DNA of 13,005 nt from Pseudomonadota bacterium (GCA_025360685.1 JANYBR010000484.1:1-13005); one strand, 5' to 3'; shown: positions 1 through 6,590, numbered from the stretch's first letter. Made by a program: numbers and translations. The notes: a model not told the origin generated them from the sequence alone.

Positions 1-511
1 AATTGCGCAGCACCTGAAAACCCAACGTGAAGGGCAGGCCGAAGCTCAGAGGCACGATGAATCGCGATGCAGCGTCGGCCAATTCGGGCGACTGGCCGAG
101 CGCGATGAGTATCGGACGCGTAAAAAACATCAGCGCGACCAAGGGCAGCGACATCAGGAGCACCGACCAAAGCCCCATGCGCGCCACCGCACGAACACCG
201 GCACGATTGTTCGGCGAGGCGCCCAGGATGTGGGCGACCATCGGTGACACGGCGGTGCCCGGTCCGGTTCCGATCAGCCAGCCAAAGAAGAACATGGTGT
301 TGCCCAGCGCCGCGCCGGCAAGCGCGGTCTTGCCGATGTGGCCCAGCATCAGCACGTCGGTGGTCATGATCGCCATCTGGGCGAGTTGCGTGACGATCAG
401 TGGGCCGGCCAGCTTCATCAGCTCACCAGCTTCGGCGATCCACGCGTCCACGCCGTGCCCCTGAATGAGCACTCCGGCGTCGGCAGCATCGAATTCAGCA
501 ATATCGGTCAT
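1..511 (-). CDS. MATE-family multidrug efflux transporter (partial, N-terminal part)
   Basis: Inner-membrane antiporter of the MATE (NorM-like) family, which exports drugs or other cationic and organic compounds in exchange for H+ or Na+. Reading from the ATG at 511 gives 170 codons with no stop before the left edge, so only the N-terminal part is visible (full members are about 450-480 residues). The first ~35 residues are polar and cytoplasmic. Then come hydrophobic segments typical of the family: one starting LAGPLIVTQLAQMAIMTTDV and followed by LMLGHIG, then ALGNTMFFFGWLIG, GLWSVLLMSLPLVALMFF, and a fourth around FIVPLSFGLPFTLGF. The pattern of an LMLGHIG turn followed by a second helix and an SP-containing helix (AVSPMVAHILGA) is typical of MATE proteins. 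The substrate cannot be read from sequence. The start has only a weak ribosome site (AAGTAAG). A terminator and a short ORF lie directly upstream on the same strand, so expression may depend on read-through. Confidence 0.9.
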   Translation of the reverse strand, partial: MTDIAEFDAADAGVLIQGHGVDAWIAEAGELMKLAGPLIVTQLAQMAIMTTDVLMLGHIGKTALAGAALGNTMFFFGWLIGTGPGTAVSPMVAHILGASPNNRAGVRAVARMGLWSVLLMSLPLVALMFFTRPILIALGQSPELADAASRFIVPLSFGLPFTLGFQVLRN

Positions 512-563
512 GGTACGGACTTACTTTTAGGCCCGAACCCGGCACGGAAAGGTCAGCAACAAC

Positions 564-595
564 AAAAAACCCTCCGGAGCCGGGCTCGGAGGGTT
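564..595 (-). terminator. Strong intrinsic terminator between leader ORF and MATE gene
   Basis: Read on the minus strand, an 8-bp perfect outer stem (AACCCTCC / GGAGGGTT, 588-595 paired with 568-575) encloses an inner GAGC/GCTC stem with one bulged base. It is followed directly by a run of six T (569-564), then GTTGTTG. This is a textbook rho-independent terminator. It lies 24 bp past the stop of the 31-codon ORF and 52 bp before the MATE start, so it either ends a short independent transcript or attenuates the MATE gene. Confidence 0.85.
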
Positions 596-619
596 GAACA
601 CTCTGCGCGTAGGGCAATC

Positions 620-715
620 CTAGAGCGCGTTCTCCTCACGAGCGAATGCAGCGGTCTTCCCGCCCGGAAGGGCGAAAGGCGCGGCGGTGCGTACTTTGCA
701 GATCGAACTGTGCAT
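620..715 (-). CDS. Possible 31-codon leader peptide or small protein upstream of the MATE gene
   Basis: ATG at 715 to TAG at 620-622 gives a 31-residue peptide beginning MHSSICKVRT and ending AAFAREENAL; it is basic and Ala-rich with no transmembrane segment. A purine-rich site (GAGCGAGA) sits about 4 bases before the ATG, and a TTGACT/TACCCA promoter-like pair lies about 50-78 bp upstream. The intrinsic terminator starts 24 bp after the stop. Promoter, short ORF, terminator and then an efflux-pump gene is the layout of ribosome-mediated attenuation known for several antibiotic-resistance genes, but no convincing antiterminator pairing was found by eye. It could instead be a free-standing small protein or chance. 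The frame is open a long way upstream (to 1462), but that part lies antisense to the acyl-CoA dehydrogenase gene. I do not recognise the peptide family. Confidence 0.4.
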   Translation of the reverse strand: MHSSICKVRTAAPFALPGGKTAAFAREENAL

Positions 716-902
716 CAGTCTCGCTCGGTTGCTTCGCGGGCCCCATGCCCGAAAATGCGCGGTTTGGGTACGCCCGCTCGCAAATGAAGTCAACACAGCC
801 TCAGACAATTGCCGAACCTGTTGCAGCGCAAACACGTCAACGCTTGCACCTTCCGCCGGGTAGAGCGCTAAGCTTCGGCAAAGACATCCCGGAGCAACCA
901 CC
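716..902. other. Divergent control region before the acyl-CoA dehydrogenase gene
   Basis: A 187-bp non-coding stretch separating the leftward leader/MATE unit from the rightward lipid cluster. Apart from the minus-strand promoter candidate, the plus strand offers only a weak pair, TTGCAC (844-849) and GCTAAG (867-872) with a 17-bp spacer, and a GGAG ribosome site at 891-894 that serves the ATG at 903. No operator-like palindrome or further ORF was convincing. Confidence 0.3.
765..793 (-). promoter_or_regulatory. Candidate promoter for the leader ORF / MATE transcript
   Basis: Minus strand: TTGACT (793-788) as -35, a 17-bp spacer, and TACCCA (770-765) as a poor -10. The -35 matches 5 of 6 consensus bases, the -10 only 2 of 6. 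Position fits: a start near 757 would leave a leader of about 40 nt before the 31-codon ORF. No comparable promoter is evident between the terminator and the MATE start. Confidence 0.35.
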
Positions 903-2174
903 ATGGACTTCACAATCCCGCAACATATCAAGGACCTGCTCGTCAAAATTGATGCGTTCATCGAGAAGGAAATCGTCCCGTTGCAAAAGCAGGACGACAA
1001 TGAGCGCTTCTTCGACCATCGCCGCGAATGGGCGCGCACCGATTTCGAGCATGGCGGCCTGCCGCGCAAGGAGTGGGAGGCTCTGTTGCGCGAGATGCGC
1101 GTCCGGGCGGACAAGGCGGGCTTCCTGAGACTCGCTCTACCGGAAGAATTCGGCGGCAAGAACATCGGTAACCTGGCCATGGCGATCATCCGCGAGCATC
1201 TCGCCGCCAAGGGGCTTGGCCTGCACAATGATCTACAAAACGAATCATCGGTCGTCGGAAACTTCCCGCAAGTTCTGATGATGCGCGACTTCGGCACGGA
1301 CGAACAGAAGAAGACCATCCTTCCCGGGATGCTGAACGGCGCGATGCGCATCGCCTTCGGTCTTACCGAACCCAAGCACGGCTCGGACGCGACCTGGATG
1401 GAAACGCGCGCGGTCAAGGACGGCAAAGGCTGGCGCATCAACGGCGAGAAGATGTGGAACACAGGCGTTCACGTCGCCACGCACGACATGGTGTTCTGCC
1501 GCACGTCGGGCAAGGACGGCGAGGCGCGCGGGCTCACCTGCCTGATCGTGCCGATGAACGATCCCGGCGTGAAAATCGAAGAATATATGTGGACCTTCAA
1601 CATGCCGACCGACCATGCCCGCGTCTCGTTCAAGGATGTATGGGTGCCGGACGGCGCGGTGTTCGGGCCCGTCGACAACGGTCTGGTGCTCGCCCGTCAC
1701 TTCGTGCACGAGAACCGCATCCGCCAGGCGGCCTCCGGCGTCGGCGCGGCGCAGTATTGCATCAACGAAAGCATCGACTACGCCAACGCGCGCAAACCGT
1801 TCGGCAAGCCGCTGTCGCGCAACCAGGCAATCCAGTGGCCGCTGGTGGAACTGCAGACCGATGCGGAGATGACCCGCTGGCTGATCTATCGCACGGCGTG
1901 GGAGATGGACCGCATGACCGGCCCGGAGATCCAGCTCTATCTCTCCGACAAGGTCTCGATGTGCAACTATCGCGGCAACCGGCTGGTGTGCGACGCCGCC
2001 GACTGGGCGATGCAGGTGCATGGCGGCTGGGGTTACTCGCGCCACAAGCAGTTCGAACACATCTATCGCCACCACCGTCGCTATCGCATTACGGAGGGCT
2101 CCGAGGAAATCCAGATCCGCAACGTGGCTGGTCACATGTTCGGGTTCATCGGCAAGAACCGGAAGCCGGACTGA
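903..2174 (+). CDS. Acyl-CoA dehydrogenase
   Basis: FAD-dependent flavoenzyme that introduces an alpha,beta double bond into an acyl-CoA and passes electrons to electron-transfer flavoprotein; cytoplasmic. At 423 residues it is in the usual range. An all-alpha N-terminal domain (about 1-150) contains LPEEFGG. The flavin-contact signature follows at FGLTEPKHGSD (152-162) with the beta-domain strand GWRINGEKMWNTG. The C-terminal helical domain carries ANARKPFGKPLSRNQAIQW, VHGGWGYS and ITEGSEEIQIRN. Glu398 in TEGSEEIQ is at the position of the catalytic base of medium-chain enzymes. Chain-length or branched substrate preference cannot be read. A GGAG ribosome site precedes the ATG. The dioxygenase gene follows after 11 bp and is probably co-transcribed, suggesting a joint role in oxidising a particular (perhaps branched) acyl-CoA, which is inference. 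Confidence 0.95.
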   Translation: MDFTIPQHIKDLLVKIDAFIEKEIVPLQKQDDNERFFDHRREWARTDFEHGGLPRKEWEALLREMRVRADKAGFLRLALPEEFGGKNIGNLAMAIIREHLAAKGLGLHNDLQNESSVVGNFPQVLMMRDFGTDEQKKTILPGMLNGAMRIAFGLTEPKHGSDATWMETRAVKDGKGWRINGEKMWNTGVHVATHDMVFCRTSGKDGEARGLTCLIVPMNDPGVKIEEYMWTFNMPTDHARVSFKDVWVPDGAVFGPVDNGLVLARHFVHENRIRQAASGVGAAQYCINESIDYANARKPFGKPLSRNQAIQWPLVELQTDAEMTRWLIYRTAWEMDRMTGPEIQLYLSDKVSMCNYRGNRLVCDAADWAMQVHGGWGYSRHKQFEHIYRHHRRYRITEGSEEIQIRNVAGHMFGFIGKNRKPD

Positions 2175-2185
2175 CGCCGCGCGCC

Positions 2186-3046
2186 ATGTCCGTCGCGTTC
2201 AAGCTCGACGATCCGCATGCGATGCCCGCCGCAGCGATCGCATCCGTGCGGGACAAAGGCCATGCGGTCGTGCACGGACTGGCGAGCGGCGAGGAGGTTG
2301 AGGCCTTTCGTCCGGCGATCGAGAGCGCCGTTCGGCGGCATGCGGACAATCAGGCGCCGCTCGAAGAACGCGGCACCTATGGCAAGGCATTCCTTCAGGT
2401 CACCAACATCTGGCAGTATGACGACACGGTGAAGCAATTCGTCTTCGCGCCGCGCTTTGCCAAGGCCGCTGCGGATCTGCTCGGTGTGCCTGCCGTGCGG
2501 CTCTACCACGACCAGGCGCTGTGCAAGGAACCTGGCGGCGGGCACACGCCGTGGCATCAGGACCAGAACTTCTGGCCACTCGACACCGACAAGACGATCA
2601 CCATGTGGATGCCGCTGGTCGATGTGCCCGCGGAAGTCGGTTCGATGACGTTCGGCAGCGGCACGCACAAGCGCGGCGAGATCGGCCAGTGGTTCATCGG
2701 TGACGATTCCGAGGCGAAGTTCGCCGAACTGGTGGAGCGCGAAAAGCTGCCGACGGAAACCCACGGTGCGATGAAGGCTGGCGACGCCACCTTCCACAAG
2801 GGCTGGACCTTGCATCGCGCGCCGGCCAATCCGACCGCGCTGCTGCGCTCCGTCATGACGATCATCTACTACGCCGACGGCACGCGGGTTGGTCCGATCG
2901 ACTCCAAAATGCGCCGTATGGACCAGAAGTTCTGGTTGGCCGATATTCCACCCGGCGAGCTTGCCGCCGGCCCGCTCAATCCACGACTGTGGCCGCCGTC
3001 CCTCGACAGGCTCGGGATGAGGAAACAAGGGCTGCCCTCATCCTGA
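2186..3046 (+). CDS. Phytanoyl-CoA dioxygenase (PhyH) family oxygenase
   Basis: Non-haem Fe(II)/2-oxoglutarate-dependent oxygenase, 286 residues. PhyH enzymes hydroxylate phytanoyl-CoA or other lipids and secondary metabolites; the substrate here is unknown. The iron triad is visible: His124 and Asp126 in TPWHQDQNFW, and distal His210 in TLHRAPAN. Arg221 (RSVMTIIYY) is placed to bind the 2-oxoglutarate carboxylate. The start ATG at 2186 lies 11 bp after the dehydrogenase stop and has no good Shine-Dalgarno site, which suggests translational coupling; the frame is open far upstream but only in a shadow of the dehydrogenase gene. Oddity: residues from about 271 to the end (SLDRLGMRKQGLPSS) and the stop codon are encoded by a REP-like palindrome, so the original C-terminus has probably been replaced or extended. 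Confidence 0.93.
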   Translation: MSVAFKLDDPHAMPAAAIASVRDKGHAVVHGLASGEEVEAFRPAIESAVRRHADNQAPLEERGTYGKAFLQVTNIWQYDDTVKQFVFAPRFAKAAADLLGVPAVRLYHDQALCKEPGGGHTPWHQDQNFWPLDTDKTITMWMPLVDVPAEVGSMTFGSGTHKRGEIGQWFIGDDSEAKFAELVEREKLPTETHGAMKAGDATFHKGWTLHRAPANPTALLRSVMTIIYYADGTRVGPIDSKMRRMDQKFWLADIPPGELAAGPLNPRLWPPSLDRLGMRKQGLPSS

Positions 3047-3061
3047 GCTTGTCGAAGGATG
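2997..3061. repeat. REP-like palindromic element overlapping the PhyH stop codon
   Basis: Two inverted 26-base arms (2997-3022 and 3036-3061) with a 13-base loop. 22 of 26 positions pair exactly; three mismatches become G-U in RNA and one is C-A. The right arm contains TGAGCTTGTCGAAGG, which I recall as part of a dispersed palindromic repeat found in many alphaproteobacterial genomes, usually between genes. Here it supplies the last codons of the dioxygenase gene and ends 36 bp before the phosphodiesterase start. The transcript could fold into a long hairpin between the two genes; there is no T-run, so it is not a standard terminator. Confidence 0.8.
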
Positions 3062-3097
3062 CGAGCACGTAGGATCAACAACGAGAGTCACATCATC

Positions 3098-4030
3098 ATG
3101 CCGACACTGAATTTCGCCCATCGCGGCGGCGCCGGGCTCTATCCGGAAAATACACTGGCCGCATTTCGCGATGCGGTCGCGCGCGGCTGCGACGGCGCCG
3201 AGCTGGACGTTCAACTCTCGAAGGATGGCGAAGTCGTCGTCTTTCACGACTACAAGCTCAAACCGGACATCTGCAGGCTGGGCGGCAAATGGATCGAAAA
3301 GCCGACTCCGCTCATCAAGGATCTCACGCTCGCCGAGTTGCGCGTCTATGACGTCGGGCGCCACAATCCCGCCAGCGACTATGCCCGCGCTCGCCCACAC
3401 TCCATGCCGATCGATGGCGAGAAAATTCCGACGCTCGCGCAAGTGTTGGAAGTCACAAGCCAGTCGAAAAAACCGTTCCGGCTGCAGGTCGAGTTCAAGA
3501 CGTCTTTTTTCGACCGCAGTGCCTCTTCCGATCCCGTCTTGCTCACGGAAGCCACGGTCGCGGTGCTGCGCAAGGCGAACTATCTGGACCGCACGATCTT
3601 TGTCGGCTTCGATTGGGCGGGCTTGTTGCACGCCAAGAAGATCGCGCCGGGAGTCGAATGCTGGTTCACGACGATGGAACTCGATTTCCTGCGCGATCCG
3701 CCGGCGCAGAGCGATACGCCGACCAAGCAGATGTTGCGTCATTGGGCCCAGACCGGAACCTCGCCCTGGGCCGCCGGGTTCGACCCCGTGAACTATGGCG
3801 GCTCGATTCAAAGAGCGATCAAGGCGGCCGGTGGCGATGGCTGGTTTTCTTACTTTCCGGACGCAACCGAGCAAGCCGTCGCCGAGGCCAAATCGCTTGG
3901 CCTCAAGGTCGGTGCCTGGACCGTCAACGAACCGTCCGACATGAGAACACTGATCGCGCGCGGTCTCGACGGTATCTGCACGGATCGGCCGGATGTGCTG
4001 GCAAAGGAACTCAAACGGTCAACGGGCTGA
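3098..4030 (+). CDS. Glycerophosphodiester phosphodiesterase family protein
   Basis: Hydrolyses glycerophosphodiesters (deacylated phospholipid head groups) to glycerol-3-phosphate and an alcohol, using a TIM-barrel with a divalent metal. 310 residues, no signal peptide, so cytoplasmic (UgpQ-like rather than periplasmic GlpQ). Catalytic features: His8-Arg9 in FAHRGG, Glu17 in PENT, Glu35 and Asp37 in ELDVQLSKDG, His50 in VFHD, Glu132 in LQVEFK, and the C-terminal VGAWTVN and GICTDRPD strands of the barrel. I chose the ATG at 3098 because MPTLNFAHRGG begins at the domain edge; an in-frame ATG at 3059 lies inside the palindromic repeat and adds 13 unrelated residues. A GAGAG stretch precedes the chosen start at rather long spacing. 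It probably belongs to the same transcript as the two upstream genes, fitting phospholipid salvage. Confidence 0.93.
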   Translation: MPTLNFAHRGGAGLYPENTLAAFRDAVARGCDGAELDVQLSKDGEVVVFHDYKLKPDICRLGGKWIEKPTPLIKDLTLAELRVYDVGRHNPASDYARARPHSMPIDGEKIPTLAQVLEVTSQSKKPFRLQVEFKTSFFDRSASSDPVLLTEATVAVLRKANYLDRTIFVGFDWAGLLHAKKIAPGVECWFTTMELDFLRDPPAQSDTPTKQMLRHWAQTGTSPWAAGFDPVNYGGSIQRAIKAAGGDGWFSYFPDATEQAVAEAKSLGLKVGAWTVNEPSDMRTLIARGLDGICTDRPDVLAKELKRSTG

Positions 4031-4066
4031 CCGTGCAGAATGAAACTCGTTGCCGCCGAGCATGAC

Positions 4067-4098
4067 TTGACAGAGCGAGAACAAAAAGTGAACATATT
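4067..4098 (+). promoter_or_regulatory. Promoter of the VOC gene with an overlapping operator
   Basis: A perfect -35 hexamer TTGACA (4067-4072) is followed by CATATT (4093-4098, 4 of 6 to TATAAT) at a spacing of 20, longer than ideal; a 17-base spacing would use the poor GAACAT. The LexA-type box at 4079-4093 fills the space between the two elements, where a bound repressor would block RNA polymerase. Confidence 0.55.
4079..4093 (+). promoter_or_regulatory. LexA-type SOS box (GAAC-N7-GAAC)
   Basis: The sequence GAACAAAAAGTGAAC is an exact direct repeat GAAC-N7-GAAC, equivalent to GTTC-N7-GTTC on the other strand, the LexA operator established for alphaproteobacteria. It lies 30 bp before the VOC start and between the -35 and -10 elements. 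The A-rich spacer is like that of known boxes in the group. A 4+4 match arises by chance at appreciable frequency in a genome, but the location inside a promoter raises confidence. Confidence 0.65.
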
Positions 4099-4122
4099 CT
4101 GTTTAACTCAAGGAAAGCCGCC

Positions 4123-4527
4123 ATGAAACCCAAGATCGGTATCGTTACGCTCGGCGTCCGCAACTTCGCCAAGTCGCTCGCCTTCTATCGCGATGGACTT
4201 GGTTTTACGCCGCATAACCACAGGGAAGGCGAGGAGCATGTGCTGTTCGCGATGGAGGGCAGTTGGCTTTCGCTCTATCCGCGTCACCTTCTCGCCGATG
4301 ACGCAACGGTGCCCGACGACGGCAAGGGCTTTGCCGGGATCACGCTTGCGCACAATGTGAAATCGAAATCGGATGCTGACACAGTGTTCGCGCAAGCGGT
4401 TGCGGCCGGCGCACGGCCCGTGAAGACCCCGCAGGACGTTTTCTGGGGCGGCTATTCCGGCTACTTCGCCGATCCCGATGGCTATCTGTGGGAGGTGGCC
4501 TACAACCCCTTCACAGATCTCACTTGA
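4123..4527 (+). CDS. VOC-fold (glyoxalase/bleomycin-resistance superfamily) protein
   Basis: Small two-module VOC protein of 134 residues. Module 1 starts IGIVTLGVRNFAKSLAFYRDGLGF (read as about 5-28); module 2 ends in YFADPDGYLWEVAYNPF, the usual C-terminal signature. The superfamily includes glyoxalase I, fosfomycin-modifying enzymes, extradiol dioxygenases and metal-free bleomycin-binding proteins. Here the position that normally carries the first metal-binding His (H-V-x-L-x-V) is Ile7, while the Glu of WEV is kept, so a canonical metal site is unlikely and a binding role is possible. AAGGAAAG is a strong ribosome site. The SOS-type box in its promoter suggests induction by DNA damage, which would suit a drug-sequestering or detoxifying protein; that function is inference. 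It is followed by a 138-bp gap and is probably monocistronic. Confidence 0.88.
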   Translation: MKPKIGIVTLGVRNFAKSLAFYRDGLGFTPHNHREGEEHVLFAMEGSWLSLYPRHLLADDATVPDDGKGFAGITLAHNVKSKSDADTVFAQAVAAGARPVKTPQDVFWGGYSGYFADPDGYLWEVAYNPFTDLT

Positions 4528-4571
4528 GCAGGAGCAGTCAATTTTTTCGTGATTTTTGCCGAACAATTATC

Positions 4572-4600
4572 TTGCCGAAGCGGCGCAGTGGTCTTTTAAC
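4572..4600 (+). promoter_or_regulatory. Weak candidate promoter for the hydrolase/acetyltransferase pair
   Basis: TTGCCG (4572-4577) and TTTAAC (4595-4600) with a 17-base spacer, each 4 of 6 to consensus, lie 65 bp before the next gene in the only sizeable gap of this region (4528-4665). The gap is locally A/T-rich near 4540-4570 but contains no hairpin with a T-run that would end the VOC transcript. Confidence 0.3.
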
Positions 4601-4665
4601 TTCACACCGCTTACGTCAGCTCTGCGCAATGCAGCGCCGCGACCAATCAAGAGAGGCCGTAAACG

Positions 4666-5379
4666 ATGATCACGAGGGACATCACCTACACCTGTGGCGC
4701 CAAGACCCTGACCGGCTATCTCGCGGACGGCTCGAAGGAAAAGAAGGCGCCGGGAATTCTCATCTGCCATCAGGGCGGCGGGCTGACCGGCCACGAGAAG
4801 GAACGTGCGCGCATGCTTGCCGATCTCGGCTATGTGGCGTTCGCGATCGACATGTACGGCGCCGTCGCCACCAAGATGGAGGAGGCCGGCCCCCTTATGC
4901 ACGAGCTCACGTCCAATCCGGTACTCTGGCGCGAACGCGTTTCGGCTGGAATCGACCAACTCACGGCACAGCCGGGTGTCGACGCGTCACGGCTTGCCGC
5001 CATCGGCTTCTGCTTTGGCGGCGGCACCGTGATCGAGATGTCGCGCTGGGCCTCCAAACTCAAATGTCTCGTCGCGTTCCACCCCGGCATGCAGGGATTT
5101 CCGGAAAAGGACGACCGGCCCGTCGTCACCAAGCTTCTGGTCTGTGCCGGGCAACGCGATCCGCTGATCCCGCCTGAAGCGCGCGAACGTTTTCTCAAGC
5201 TGATGGGCGACGCGGGCGCCGACTGTCAGCTCATCACCTACGCGCGGGCTGGCCACAGCTTTACCGACAAGACCGTGGCGCGGTTCAACATGCCCAACTT
5301 CGAGTATCACGCCGACACCGACCGGCGCTCCTGGGCGGCGATGCGCGATCTGTTCGACGAGACAATGGGCCCGGCATGA
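4666..5379 (+). CDS. Dienelactone hydrolase family protein
   Basis: Alpha/beta hydrolase, 237 residues, of the carboxymethylenebutenolidase (DLH) family, which hydrolyses dienelactones in chlorocatechol breakdown; most genomic paralogues have unknown substrates. The Cys-type nucleophile elbow is Gly-Phe-Cys116-Phe-Gly-Gly (GFCFGGG), with acid Asp165 in GQRDPLIP and His197 in AGHSFTD, giving the Cys-Asp-His triad of the family. The N-terminal HQGGGLTGHEKERAR region follows the first core strand and holds the oxyanion-hole and Glu segment. No signal peptide, so cytoplasmic. AGAGG before the ATG is a good ribosome site. Its last bases overlap the acetyltransferase start (ATGA), so the two are translationally coupled. 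No chlorocatechol genes are nearby, so a chloroaromatic role is not supported. Confidence 0.92.
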   Translation: MITRDITYTCGAKTLTGYLADGSKEKKAPGILICHQGGGLTGHEKERARMLADLGYVAFAIDMYGAVATKMEEAGPLMHELTSNPVLWRERVSAGIDQLTAQPGVDASRLAAIGFCFGGGTVIEMSRWASKLKCLVAFHPGMQGFPEKDDRPVVTKLLVCAGQRDPLIPPEARERFLKLMGDAGADCQLITYARAGHSFTDKTVARFNMPNFEYHADTDRRSWAAMRDLFDETMGPA

Positions 5380-5807
5380 TTTCCCCGGGCGAATTGAGGG
5401 TCTCGTTCGAGCCGCACAATGACGCTCCGAGGAAGTTTGTCATCGATGGCGTCGTCAATCACAACATCGCCGCCACCGGTCAAGCGGCCTACTACCCGGT
5501 CCAATACTATCTGCGCGGCGCGGACGATGAAGTCCTGGGCGGACTGCTCGCAGAGATCTGGGGCGCGTGGCTGCACGTCAGGATCGTGTGGGTCGCCGAA
5601 CCGGCACGCGGTCGCGGCCATGCCCGCGCCATGCTCGCGGCGGCGGAGGACTATGCCGTCCGTCGCGGCTGCCGTGGTGCGCACCTCGAAACGTTCAGCT
5701 TTCAGGCGCGTCCGCTCTACGAGAAGCTCGGATACAGCATTTTCGGCGAGATCGCCGATTACCCGCCCGGACACAGCGAGTTTTTCATGAAGAAGACATT
5801 TGCCTGA
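5376..5807 (+). CDS. GNAT-family N-acetyltransferase
   Basis: Acetyl-CoA-dependent acyltransferase of the GNAT fold, 143 residues. Motif A, which binds the acetyl-CoA pyrophosphate, is seen at VWVAEPARGRGHARAML (71-87), with R-G-x-G-H-A at 78-83. Motif B is FQARPLYEKLGYSIFGEI (109-126), and the C-terminal strand is SEFFMKKTF. The N-terminal ~45 residues are less typical and may form the acceptor-binding part; the acceptor (small molecule or protein) cannot be predicted. It starts inside the stop of the hydrolase gene (ATGA overlap), so the two are made together. It ends 9 bp before the convergent thioesterase gene with no terminator hairpin between them. Confidence 0.9.
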   Translation: MISPGELRVSFEPHNDAPRKFVIDGVVNHNIAATGQAAYYPVQYYLRGADDEVLGGLLAEIWGAWLHVRIVWVAEPARGRGHARAMLAAAEDYAVRRGCRGAHLETFSFQARPLYEKLGYSIFGEIADYPPGHSEFFMKKTFA

Positions 5808-5816
5808 TGAGCTTCG

Positions 5817-6590
5817 TCATCCGCGCGATTGCCGCAACGCCGCGACGCTCGCCGTGCCGATCGCACCGTCCACGTCGTAGAGAAAGCATTCGCCGATCGC
5901 CACGCCGTCGCTGGCGCGATGGTTTGTCGTCTCGAAGCCGATCCATTCGCCCCGCGGCAAGCGATGGAGGTAGATCGTCACGTCGGTATTGATGTAGCCA
6001 AGTCCCGCATCGCTGCGGTTGGCCAGCGGGCTGGCGAAGTCGGCGGCAGACGCAATCCGAACGAAGGGCGTGAGCGGATAGCCGTCGACCAGTTCGCGGA
6101 TTTCGCTCATCCAGGCGCGGCGCTGTTTCGGCGCGCCGTCGAACGGGCCGGTGATATTGCGCATCTTCCACATGCGCGCGCCGAATTGCCCGGGACCCGG
6201 CGCAGGCAATGCTTCGGGCTTGGGCACGTCCCAGTCCGGCGGACTCCATGTCGTGCCGGGCGCATTCTCGGAGCGCAGCAGAAATTGACAGGTGCCGCGC
6301 GCCAAGCTGACGCCGCCGCTCATCAGCTCACAGTCGACCACCTTGATGCGTTTGCCACCGCGCACCACGCGCGTCACCGCCGTGATCGGCGAGAAGTCCG
6401 GCAAGCGATACATGTCCACCGTCAGCCGAACGGGCATCCATTCGCCGCCGCCATGCAATCGTTCGAGTTCGAAGCCGAGCAGAGCGATGATCACGCGGCC
6501 ATGCAGGGAATCGGGACTCCACGGCCCGCGCGAGGCCGGGCCGGGAATATAGCTCTCGCCATCCCGCTTGAGAAATGCGTCGTTCTCCAT
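5817..6590 (-). CDS. TesB-like acyl-CoA thioesterase family protein
   Basis: Probable double-hotdog thioesterase (257 residues) that would hydrolyse acyl-CoA to free acid and CoA; cytoplasmic. The first hotdog, about residues 15-115, contains PWSPDSLHGRVIIALLGFELER and the strand-rich RLTVDMYRLPDF..VVRGGKRIKVVDCELMSGG..LARGTCQFLL. The second, about 140-250, contains the strands INTDVTIYLHRLPRGEWIGF and ASDGVAIGECFLYDVDGAIG. This layout matches TesB/4HBT_3-type proteins annotated simply as 'thioesterase family'; the catalytic residues were not securely identified. Its ATG (6590) is 9 bp after the cysK stop, so it is the last gene of the coaBC operon. Substrate unknown; placement with CoA-synthesis and cysteine genes suggests a role in recovering CoA from thioesters, which is inference. 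Confidence 0.8.
   Translation of the reverse strand: MENDAFLKRDGESYIPGPASRGPWSPDSLHGRVIIALLGFELERLHGGGEWMPVRLTVDMYRLPDFSPITAVTRVVRGGKRIKVVDCELMSGGVSLARGTCQFLLRSENAPGTTWSPPDWDVPKPEALPAPGPGQFGARMWKMRNITGPFDGAPKQRRAWMSEIRELVDGYPLTPFVRIASAADFASPLANRSDAGLGYINTDVTIYLHRLPRGEWIGFETTNHRASDGVAIGECFLYDVDGAIGTASVAALRQSRG

Noticed and set aside
1454..2185. Long upstream extension of the PhyH reading frame
   Set aside because: This part overlaps the acyl-CoA dehydrogenase in another frame and is Arg/Pro-rich; the family's N-terminus begins at the ATG at 2186.
3059..3097. Earlier ATG for the glycerophosphodiester phosphodiesterase
   Set aside because: It lies in the REP-like palindrome and adds residues (MRARRINNESHII) unlike the family; the barrel begins right after the ATG at 3098.
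3038..3874. 278-codon minus-strand open frame
   Set aside because: It is antisense to the phosphodiesterase, which has all catalytic motifs on the plus strand; the product has no recognisable domain.
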